Shown here: in pieces, positions 1 through 4,612 of the stretch
Layout: every line of letters begins with the position of its first letter
How positions within the stretch are numbered: position 1 is the first letter of the stretch
DNA from: Chloroflexi bacterium RBG_16_68_14
GTDB lineage: Bacteria; Chloroflexota; Dehalococcoidia; DSTF01; RBG-16-68-14
DNA: 5,183 nt
Direction: 5' to 3'
Assembly: GCA_001796995.1 (NCBI GenBank)
Contig: MGOB01000082.1
Coordinates: forward strand, 24,356-29,538
Made by a program: the position numbers and the translations under genes
The notes under the pieces: generated by a model
The model's database searches: none
Seen by the model: the letters and a program-made list of their open reading frames with translations, nothing else
What the model was told of the DNA's origin: nothing

Positions 1-1058
1 TCCCTGGAGCAACCGATGACCAGCACGGCCTCGGAGCGACCCAAATCCTCCCGCAGCGTCTGCGCCAGCCGCCGTGCCGAGTCGCGCTCGTGGGCGCCGT
101 CGGCGACCACCAATGGCCGCCGGCGCAGCACCTCGATGCGGCCGGGCCAGCGTAGCGCCGCCACCCCCCGCCGCACCGCCGCCGCGTCGATCTCCAAGCC
201 GGCGGACACCAGCGCCTCCAGCGCTAGCACTGCCGTCGCCGCGTTGTCCAGCTGGTGGCGGCCCAGCAGCGGCAGACGCAATCGATAGGTCTCGTGGGGC
301 GTGCGCAGGGTAAAGTCCTGCCCCTCGCCGCGGTGGCCAGTGCGGTTCAAGGCACACGACTGCGCCACCTCGATGAGCGCCGCGCCGCGTTCGGCGCAGA
401 CCTGCCGGATCACCTCGGCGGCCGATTCCCGCTGGGGTGCCATCACCACCGTCGTCCCCGCCGTGATGATGCCCGTCTTCTCCCCCGCGATCTGGGCGAT
501 GGTATCTCCCAGGACAGCGGTGTGCTCCAGGCCGATCGGGGTGATGACGCAGACATCTTTCTCGTCGAGCACGTTGGTGGCGTCCAGGCGGCCGCCCAGA
601 CCCACCTCCAGCACCTGCCAGCGGACCTCCCGTTCTCGAAAGGCGAGGAAGGCCAGGGCGGTGAGCGCCTCGAAGGTGCTGATCGAGCCGTAGGCGCCCC
701 CGGCGTCCTCAGCCTCCAGGCAGGGCGCCAGCTCACCCGTCAGCCGGCCGAAGTCCTCGGGCGAGACCGGCTCGCCGTCCAGGGCGATGCGCTCCACGAA
801 GCGATGCAGGTGGGTGCTGGTGTAGAGCCCGACGGACTGCCCCGACGCGCCCAGCACCGAGGCGATCACGGCAGCGACGCTGCCCTTCCCCTTGCTCCCC
901 GCCACGTGAACCGTATGGCGGCCCAAGTGTGGGTCGCCCAGCCGGGCGAGGAGAGAGCGCATCCGCCGCAGGTCCCAACGGGCCGGGTCGCGGGCGGAAC
1001 CGCTGCGCTCCCAATCGTCGCGGCGTTGGAGCAGGCGGAGGGCTTCCAGGTATTCCAC
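1..1058 (-). CDS. folC: FolC, dihydrofolate/folylpolyglutamate synthase (3' end missing)
   Basis: This is a cytosolic Mur-ligase-type enzyme of folate metabolism that adds glutamate to dihydropteroate and/or reduced folates using ATP. About 352 codons are visible and the C-terminus lies beyond the left edge; the family is usually about 430 residues. In order I see the P-loop AGSKGKGS (53-60), YTSTHL (79-84, usually SPHL), STFEALTALAF (127-137), EVGLGGRLDATNV (151-163), ITPIGLEHT...LGDT...EKTGII (172-198), GRHQLDNAATA (266-276), WPGRIEVL (304-311) and DGAHERDSA (320-328, usually DGAHN). The start chosen is GTG at 1058, about 29 nt below a good -10 element; no strong Shine-Dalgarno is visible. 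Upstream in frame there is only an ATA and no better start. Whether it is bifunctional (FolC) or FPGS only cannot be told from this fragment. The family assignment is very secure. Confidence 0.95.
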   Translation of the reverse strand, partial: MEYLEALRLLQRRDDWERSGSARDPARWDLRRMRSLLARLGDPHLGRHTVHVAGSKGKGSVAAVIASVLGASGQSVGLYTSTHLHRFVERIALDGEPVSPEDFGRLTGELAPCLEAEDAGGAYGSISTFEALTALAFLAFREREVRWQVLEVGLGGRLDATNVLDEKDVCVITPIGLEHTAVLGDTIAQIAGEKTGIITAGTTVVMAPQRESAAEVIRQVCAERGAALIEVAQSCALNRTGHRGEGQDFTLRTPHETYRLRLPLLGRHQLDNAATAVLALEALVSAGLEIDAAAVRRGVAALRWPGRIEVLRRRPLVVADGAHERDSARRLAQTLREDLGRSEAVLVIGCSR

Positions 1059-1093
1059 GCGGATACGGTCGCTCAGAATCGCGCTTATGGGCC

Positions 1094-1102
1094 AGTATAG
1101 CA
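1094..1102 (-). promoter_or_regulatory. Extended -10 promoter of folC
   Basis: The minus strand reads TGCTATACT, an extended -10 (TGn) followed by a 5/6 match to TATAAT. No convincing -35 lies 17-18 nt upstream (TTCTCC/TTTCTC only), as is common for extended -10 promoters. Transcription would start near 1087 and give a leader of about 29 nt before the GTG start. It lies in the 127-nt gap between the regulator stop and folC, which implies that folC need not rely on transcription through the regulator. Confidence 0.55.
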
Positions 1103-1185
1103 CCGGCCCTGGAGGGGAGAAAGCCGCTTGTCGACTATGGGGGAATCGCCCCACGACAGGGATCGACGGGAGGCCTGGACAGGGG

Positions 1186-1821
1186 CTAGCTCTTGCGGGC
1201 GGAAGCGGGCTGGGTGCGACGGATGCGGTAGGTGCAGGCGTCATCGCCGCGCAGCAGGCTGGTGCTCAGGCGAGCATCGGCGCCGACGAGCTGCCGAACA
1301 AACTCCACATCGAGAGCGCAGACGCAACTGTTCTGCCCGGCAACCTTGGGGAAGGGACAGGAGTACTGGGCGATGACCCATTCCCCACCGTCCCGGACGG
1401 CGTCGGCCAGAAAGCCCCGGTCGCGGATGATCTGGCTCGCTTCGCTCACCCGCTCCGAGAGCGACTTCCCCTCCAGCCGCTCGCGGTAAGGCTCAGCGAG
1501 GCGGGCAGCCGTCCGACGCAGGAGGGTCTGCAACGCCTGGCCGCCGGCCATCTCCCGTAGCTCGTCCAGCAGGATGTTCGCCAGCTCATCGTACGCCTTG
1601 GGGTAGAGGGCGTCGCCCTCCTCGGTGAGCCGATAGACGAGCGCGGGGCGCCCGACGTGGCCCCGCTCCTCGTGCGCTTCTACCAGGCCCTCCCGCTCCA
1701 GCACCGTTAGGTGCTGACGCACGCCAGTAGAAGTAAGAGCGAGGTAGACGTCCAGATCCTTGACCGTCGCCCGACGGTTCCGGCGGAGGTAGTCCAGGAT
1801 CTGCTGCCTGGTGGCCTGCAT
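1186..1821 (-). CDS. Winged-helix regulator, COG2345/SufR-like, probable Fe-S sensor
   Basis: A 211-residue DNA-binding protein. The N-terminal winged helix-turn-helix spans about residues 4-70: QQILDYLRRN, the recognition region TSTGVRQHLTVLEREGLV (30-47), and the wing GRPALVYRLTEEGDALYP (58-74). This wing signature is typical of the DeoR/ArsR-like COG2345 group that includes the cyanobacterial and mycobacterial SufR repressors. A helical linker follows. The C-terminal part holds four cysteines, Cys155, Cys166, Cys168 and Cys196 (C-x10-C-x-C-x27-C), in the position where SufR-type proteins bind a 2Fe-2S or 4Fe-4S cluster. Start ATG at 1821 is preceded by AGGA 9 nt upstream and a short leader; longer in-frame starts would run through the tRNA gene and are rejected. 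No suf or isc genes are in the window, so the target regulon is unknown. The fold is secure; Fe-S binding is inferred. Confidence 0.88.
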   Translation of the reverse strand: MQATRQQILDYLRRNRRATVKDLDVYLALTSTGVRQHLTVLEREGLVEAHEERGHVGRPALVYRLTEEGDALYPKAYDELANILLDELREMAGGQALQTLLRRTAARLAEPYRERLEGKSLSERVSEASQIIRDRGFLADAVRDGGEWVIAQYSCPFPKVAGQNSCVCALDVEFVRQLVGADARLSTSLLRGDDACTYRIRRTQPASARKS

Positions 1822-1842
1822 AAGCGAAGTTCCTGCTGTTAG

Positions 1843-1851
1843 ATCATAGCA
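1843..1851 (-). promoter_or_regulatory. Extended -10 promoter of the regulator
   Basis: The minus strand reads TGCTATGAT, an extended -10 with 5/6 match to TATAAT. The predicted start is near 1836, giving a leader of about 15 nt that contains AGGA at 1834-1831. The -35 region is weak (TTCGCC at 17 nt spacing). An imperfect dyad, CCTAGA...TCTAAC, brackets this -10, so autoregulation is possible but not shown. The rest of 1852-1946 holds no gene that I can see. Confidence 0.55.
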
Positions 1852-1946
1852 TACCTCGTCTAGGTGGCGAAGCTTGAGAGCGCAGCCAGAGAACAGAGTC
1901 GCGCCGCCGGGTAGCCAGCGATGTTCTGTGGCGCCAGCCTTCGCTC

Positions 1947-1976
1947 TTGCCGGTGTCGACCGCTTCTTGTTAGCAT
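1947..1976 (+). promoter_or_regulatory. Candidate promoter of tRNA-Ala
   Basis: TTGCCG (1947-1952, 4/6 to TTGACA) is followed by 18 nt and TAGCAT (1971-1976, 4/6 to TATAAT). The start would fall near 1983, four bases before the mature tRNA 5' end. Position supports it more than sequence strength. Confidence 0.4.
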
Positions 1977-1986
1977 GAGACGCTGC

Positions 1987-2062
1987 GGGGCTGTAGCTCA
2001 CTTGGGAGAGCGTTTGTCTGGCAGACAAAAGGTAGGGGGTTCGAATCCCCCCAGCTCCACCA
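1987..2062 (+). tRNA. trnA: tRNA-Ala, anticodon GGC, CCA encoded
   Basis: The cloverleaf folds completely. The acceptor GGGGCTG (1987-1993) pairs with CAGCTCC (2052-2058), including the G3-U70 wobble that is the alanine identity element. The D arm is GCTC/GAGC (1996-1999, 2008-2011) with loop ACTTGGGA. The anticodon arm TTTGT/ACAAA (2013-2017, 2025-2029) has loop CTGGCAG and anticodon GGC at 2020-2022, reading the Ala codon GCC (and GCU). The variable loop is AGGTA. The T arm GGGGG/CCCCC carries the loop TTCGAAT. The discriminator is A at 2059 and CCA is encoded at 2060-2062. Two oddities are seen: positions 15 and 48 are C and A instead of the usual purine-pyrimidine Levitt pair, and loop positions 32 and 38 are C and G. 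The gene stands alone, with its own candidate promoter and a terminator just downstream. Confidence 0.97.
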
Positions 2063-2078
2063 GTTCCTAGATTCGCAC

Positions 2079-2107
2079 GCGGCCCCGCTCGGGGCCGCAA
2101 GACTTTT
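2079..2107 (+). terminator. Rho-independent terminator after the tRNA
   Basis: GCGGCCCC (2079-2086), loop GCTC (2087-2090) and GGGGCCGC (2091-2098) form a perfect 8-bp GC stem. It is followed by AAGACTTTT, so the T tract is short and offset by five bases. It lies 16 nt after the tRNA CCA end, which separates the tRNA transcript from the membrane-protein gene. Confidence 0.7.
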
Positions 2108-2179
2108 CCCCACCGCCCAGCGACCTACGACGACTGCTCTAGCAGCGGTGCGAGGGGCTTGAGCAGCGGGAGAAAACGC

Positions 2180-2206
2180 GGTACGGTACGGTGCACGCGG
2201 GGTACG
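2180..2206 (+). repeat. Three GGTACG repeats upstream of the MgtC-family gene
   Basis: GGTACG occurs at 2180-2185, 2185-2190 and 2201-2206, inside the 5' region of the downstream gene. A weak promoter-like pair, TTGAGC (2159-2164) and TACGGT (2182-2187) with 17-nt spacing, overlaps the first two copies. The repeat could be a regulator site or chance; there is no dyad symmetry of note. Apart from this and the terminator, 2108-2230 holds nothing I recognise, and it is too short for an M-box Mg2+ riboswitch. Confidence 0.3.
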
Positions 2207-2230
2207 ATCGGCGACCGCAGTCAGGGTGAC

Positions 2231-2722
2231 ATGGACATTCGCGATCAGGCGGAGCTGGTAGGCAAGCTGCTCTTGGCGGCCTTTTGCGGCGGCGTCATCG
2301 GCTGGCAGCGAGACCGGCTCCAGTACGTGGCGGGCCTGCGCACCATGGCGCTGGTCGCCGTCGGCGCCTCGCTCTTCACCTCGGTCAACCAGATGTTCGG
2401 TGACGACCGTGTGGTGGCCAACATCGTCACCGGCATCGGCTTTCTGGGCGCCGGCATCATCTTCCGAGTAGGTGGCACCGTGCGCGGCATCACCACCGCC
2501 GCCACCGTCTGGGCAGTGGCGGCCATCGGCGTCACCGTCGGCATGGAGCTCTACCTGGTGGCGCTGGTGGCGACACCCCTGGTCTTCATTATCTTGGAGA
2601 TGCGGCCCATCTCCGAGTATCTTTCGGGCCACCGACGAGAGACACCGCTGCTCCGCGACCTGCAGCGGGGCTCCGCCTCGGCGGATACCGAAGATGAGGG
2701 CATCGACCGGCGAGAGGGCTGA
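2231..2722 (+). CDS. MgtC/SapB-family inner-membrane protein
   Basis: A 163-residue membrane protein with the MgtC/SapB N-terminal domain. Family motifs are GGVIGWQRDRL (20-30; usually GxERE), AGLRTMALVAVGASLF (34-49), VTGIGFLGAGIIFR (66-79) and GGTVRGITTAATVWAVAAIG (81-100). Hydrophobic segments lie at about 8-24, 36-52, 65-79, 88-104 and 107-123, and a charged cytosolic-looking tail follows from 125. The extra C-terminal ACT-like domain of Salmonella MgtC is absent, so this is the short SapB-type form. Members are tied to growth at low Mg2+, acid stress or virulence, but the biochemical role of short forms is not settled. Start ATG 2231 has AGGGTGA just upstream and places the first membrane helix correctly; a TTG at 2159 would add 24 charged residues and is less likely. 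The hydrolase follows 54 nt later on the same strand. Confidence 0.9.
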   Translation: MDIRDQAELVGKLLLAAFCGGVIGWQRDRLQYVAGLRTMALVAVGASLFTSVNQMFGDDRVVANIVTGIGFLGAGIIFRVGGTVRGITTAATVWAVAAIGVTVGMELYLVALVATPLVFIILEMRPISEYLSGHRRETPLLRDLQRGSASADTEDEGIDRREG

Positions 2723-2738
2723 CCGCCACCGACGCCTC

Positions 2739-2767
2739 TTGACTTCGCTTCAGTCGTTGGCCATGAT
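2739..2767 (+). promoter_or_regulatory. Promoter of the alpha/beta hydrolase gene
   Basis: TTGACT (2739-2744, 5/6) is followed by exactly 17 nt and CATGAT (2762-2767, 4/6). The start would be near 2774, only about 3 nt before the ATG at 2777. No Shine-Dalgarno is present there, consistent with a leaderless or nearly leaderless mRNA. Confidence 0.5.
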
Positions 2768-2780
2768 GCCTCTATCATGG
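2761..2780. promoter_or_regulatory. Perfect palindrome over -10 and start codon (candidate operator)
   Basis: CCATGAT (2761-2767), spacer GCCTCT, ATCATGG (2774-2780) is a perfect 7-bp inverted repeat with a 6-nt spacer. It covers the -10 element, the predicted transcription start and the ATG, a position suited to a repressor site. It is unlikely to act as an mRNA hairpin if transcription starts at about 2774, because the left arm would not be transcribed from this promoter. It could form in read-through mRNA from the upstream gene. Confidence 0.45.
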
Positions 2781-3523
2781 AGGGCACCAGCCGGTACCAC
2801 CGCTTCGCCTTCGCCTGCGCGTTGCTCCTCGCCGCCCTGGGAGCCGCCTGCGCCGAGAAGGCGGTCGCTCCTGATCGAGAGTCGATCACCCCGCCGCCTG
2901 GAACCGAGAACGTCTACATCGTCAGCGAGGGCGACGTCATCCTGAACGGCCGCCTCTTCGGGGCCGAGCACGAGGCCGTCGTCATCCTCAGCCACATGCG
3001 GCCCAACGACCAGAGCGCCTGGTTCCCCTTCGCCGAAGAGCTAGCCGACAACGGCTATGCCGCTCTCACCTTCAACTTCCGCGGCTACGGGGAATCGGAA
3101 GGAGATCAGGACTTCAACAAGCTGGACGAGGACCTCTCGGCGGCGGTGCGCTACATGCGCGACCGCGGCAAGCGGGAGATCTTCCTCGTTGGCGCCAGCA
3201 TGGGGGCCACCACCTCACTGGTGACGGCGGCGGAGCAGCGGGACATTAGCGGCGTCGTCGCCATCTCCGCGCCCTCCAAGTTCGAAGAACAAGACGCGCT
3301 GGGCGCCGTGTCCAACGTGACGGCGCCCAAGCTCTTCATCGCCAGTGAGGATGATACGGCAGCGCTGCTCAGCCTGGAGGAGCTGCTGGACGCCGCCGGC
3401 CAACCGAAGGAGTCAGAGGTCTACACCGGCAACGCTCACGGCACCAACTTCTTTCAGGGCGAGCACGCGGCCGCCGTCCGCGAACGGATCCTCCGTTTCC
3501 TGCAAGAGCACGGAGGCCCCTAG
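2777..3523 (+). CDS. Exported alpha/beta hydrolase (dienelactone-hydrolase-like)
   Basis: A 248-residue serine hydrolase with an N-terminal export signal: basic n-region (R6, H8, R9), hydrophobic 10-24, then Cys25 in LGAAC. The -3 residue is Gly, so the lipobox is poor, and it may be a lipoprotein or an ordinary secreted protein. The fold is shown by LSHMRPNDQSAW (71-82, oxyanion-hole region), FNFRGYGESEG (99-109), the nucleophile elbow GASMG (139-143, Ser141), the acid within ASEDD (189-193) and His221 in NAHG (219-222). It is therefore a complete catalytic triad without a large lid. The substrate is unknown; small esters or lactones are typical for the group. The start ATG 2777 gives the signal peptide at the right length but lacks a Shine-Dalgarno. 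The stop TAG overlaps the stop of the convergent gene. Confidence 0.88.
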   Translation: MEGTSRYHRFAFACALLLAALGAACAEKAVAPDRESITPPPGTENVYIVSEGDVILNGRLFGAEHEAVVILSHMRPNDQSAWFPFAEELADNGYAALTFNFRGYGESEGDQDFNKLDEDLSAAVRYMRDRGKREIFLVGASMGATTSLVTAAEQRDISGVVAISAPSKFEEQDALGAVSNVTAPKLFIASEDDTAALLSLEELLDAAGQPKESEVYTGNAHGTNFFQGEHAAAVRERILRFLQEHGGP

Positions 3524-3534
3524 GCCCGCTGCTC
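3506..3534. terminator. Imperfect hairpin centred on the shared stop codons
   Basis: GAGCA (3506-3510), a small internal loop, GGCC (3515-3518), CCTA, GGCC (3523-3526) and TGCTC (3530-3534) form a two-part hairpin centred on the CTAG used as stop by both converging genes. There is no T tract on either strand, so intrinsic termination is uncertain. It could be a bidirectional end-of-transcript structure. No other terminator is seen between the converging genes. Confidence 0.3.
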
Positions 3535-4086
3535 CGGGACCTCTTCCCACAACGGGGAGGGCTCCTGCGGCTTCCGCTCCAGCGTCTCGAGCCCCGACCG
3601 GACGCTGCCCTTGAAGGCGTCCAGTTGCTGCTCCAACTTGCGCAACATCTCCATGGCGTAGCGGTCCGCCTCGTCCATCTGCTCCGCGGCCAGGCGTTCT
3701 CCCTCCCCCCGCTTCTCGTCCGCCTGCCTCCTCGCCTCCTCTATAAGCCGCTCGGCCTCCGCCCGCGCCTCGGCGATGATCTGCTCGGCGCGCACCTCAG
3801 CCGCCTTCGCCACCTCCGATTCCTTCACCCGCCGCTCCACCTCTTCGTCCGCCCGAGCGAGCCGCAGGGCCGCATCCTCGTCCGCTTTCGCCAGCACCTC
3901 ATCCTTGTTCTTCAGGGTCTCCTGGGCCTCCCGCACCTCGGCGGGGACGGCAGCCCGTAGCTGGTCCACCAGATCGAGCAAGCGGCGGCGGTCGATGACG
4001 CTGCCGGTGCCGATGGGCAGTCGGCGTGCCTCGCCGATCCGCTCTTCTAGCCGGTCGATTAGATGTAGCAGGTCGATGACGGGCAC
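3520..4086 (-). CDS. DivIVA/SepIVA-like coiled-coil protein
   Basis: A 188-residue cytosolic protein with no signal or membrane segment. Residues 1-50 form a short globular head (IDLLHLIDRLEERIGEARRL, then SVIDRRRLLDLVDQLRAAVP). This closely parallels, from memory, the head of mycobacterial SepIVA (Rv2927c): a LDEL...EEARGVP, VV-R-DVLELIDDIKDAIPGEL layout. Residues 52-160 are a highly charged Ala/Glu/Arg-rich coiled coil, and the tail is Pro-rich. SepIVA/DivIVA proteins organise septation and polar envelope growth, so a similar role is inferred here; older annotation would say DivIVA-like or ATP-synthase-B-like. It is last in the rsmD-coaD operon, six bases after the coaD stop and in the same frame. 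Start GTG 4086 sits directly against a strong GGGAGG, leaving no normal spacing; translational coupling to coaD is likely. The family call is moderately sure. Confidence 0.8.
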   Translation of the reverse strand: MPVIDLLHLIDRLEERIGEARRLPIGTGSVIDRRRLLDLVDQLRAAVPAEVREAQETLKNKDEVLAKADEDAALRLARADEEVERRVKESEVAKAAEVRAEQIIAEARAEAERLIEEARRQADEKRGEGERLAAEQMDEADRYAMEMLRKLEQQLDAFKGSVRSGLETLERKPQEPSPLWEEVPEQRA

Positions 4087-4091
4087 CTCCC
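4086..4091 (-). promoter_or_regulatory. Strong Shine-Dalgarno abutting the GTG start
   Basis: The minus strand reads TGA-AGGGAGGTG: the coaD stop, the SD core GGGAGG and the GTG overlap. The ideal start distance (8 nt from GGAGG) would fall on an ATC codon at 4077, not a normal start. GTG 4086 is retained because it is the only standard start nearby; the next in-frame one is far inside the head domain. Confidence 0.55.
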
Positions 4092-4092
4092 T

Positions 4093-4581
4093 TCAGGACG
4101 TCCGGTCCGGCGAGAATTTGGCCCGCAGCGCCTCCGCCACGTGGCGGGGCACCAGGTTGGTCACATCATACCCCAGACCGGCCACTTCGCGGATCCGGCT
4201 GCCGCTGATGAAGAGATGCTCCAGGCTAGCCATCAGGCAGACCGTCTCGATCTCCGGCTCCATCCGCTTGTTCATCAGGGCCATGTCGAACTCCGCCTCG
4301 AAGCCGGTGACGGCGCGGATGCCCCGCACCAGGACGCTGGCGCCCTCCTGGCGGGCGAACTCGACGGTGAGCCCCCGGTACGGCTTCACCGTCACGTTCT
4401 GGCAGCTCTCCACCGCCTTGGCAAAGAGCGCTATCCGCTCCTCGATGGGGAAGAGCGCGCCCGAAGAGACATCGAGCACAGCGACGACCAGGTGGTCGAA
4501 CAGCTTGGCGGCGCGCAGGACGATGTCCACGTGCCCGTTGGTCACCGGGTCGAAGCGGCCGGGGAAGATGGCGATGGCCAA
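4093..4581 (-). CDS. coaD: CoaD, phosphopantetheine adenylyltransferase
   Basis: A 162-residue cytosolic nucleotidyltransferase for the penultimate step of CoA synthesis: 4'-phosphopantetheine plus ATP gives dephospho-CoA plus pyrophosphate. Length is normal (family about 160). Seen are FPGRFDPVTNGH (6-17) with the TxGH-type nucleotide motif, RAAKLFD (23-29), GLTVEFAR (70-77), VRGIRA (85-90), FEAEFDMALMN (94-104), ETVCLMAS (112-119), FISGSRIREVA (124-134) and VP at 144-145. Compared with the E. coli enzyme, Thr10 is Arg, the loop with Lys42 is shorter and lacks the lysine, Asp95 is Gly, Tyr98 is Ala and the SSS triplet is SGS; His18 and the two arginines of RGxR are kept. The start is TTG at 4581, supported by AGGAGG 7 nt upstream. 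It lies 31 nt after rsmD, a common pairing. Function is very likely; the substitutions are noted separately. Confidence 0.94.
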   Translation of the reverse strand: MAIAIFPGRFDPVTNGHVDIVLRAAKLFDHLVVAVLDVSSGALFPIEERIALFAKAVESCQNVTVKPYRGLTVEFARQEGASVLVRGIRAVTGFEAEFDMALMNKRMEPEIETVCLMASLEHLFISGSRIREVAGLGYDVTNLVPRHVAEALRAKFSPDRTS

Positions 4582-4588
4582 AGCTCGT

Positions 4589-4594
4589 CCTCCT
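4589..4594 (-). promoter_or_regulatory. Ribosome binding site fixing the TTG start of coaD
   Basis: AGGAGG on the minus strand ends 7 nt before TTG at 4581, the textbook spacing. The protein begins L/M-AIAIFPG, matching the usual CoaD N-terminus, so the TTG start is well supported. Confidence 0.8.
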
Positions 4595-4612
4595 AACTGC
4601 GGGGCAGGGATC

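Noticed and set aside
255..1100. 281-codon plus-strand reading frame
   Set aside because: Antisense shadow of folC, whose minus-strand frame shows all family motifs; the translation is low-complexity Arg/Gly/Ala and unlike any protein family I know.
1138..1155. Possible terminator TGGGG...CCCCA after the regulator gene
   Set aside because: Only a 5-bp stem and no T tract on the minus strand after it; too weak to call.
1890..1927. Inverted repeat AGAACA...TGTTCT, and AGCGAAG (1823) with CTTCGCT (1939)
   Set aside because: Short arms at 26 and about 110 nt separation with no extension; within chance expectation for this length.
1822..2100. A 93-residue N-terminal extension of the regulator (in-frame start at 2100)
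   Set aside because: It would run through the tRNA and its terminator, has no homology, and ATG 1821 has its own SD and promoter.
2108..2230. Mg2+ riboswitch (M-box or mgtA-type leader) ahead of the MgtC-family gene
   Set aside because: The leader is too short and no conserved M-box elements or terminator hairpin were found.
1970..2632. Long minus-strand reading frames across the tRNA containing strings such as SWGDSNPLPFVCQ and GGIRTPYLLSARQT
   Set aside because: These are the well-known spurious translations of the antisense strand of a tRNA gene, and the rest is antisense to the MgtC-family gene.
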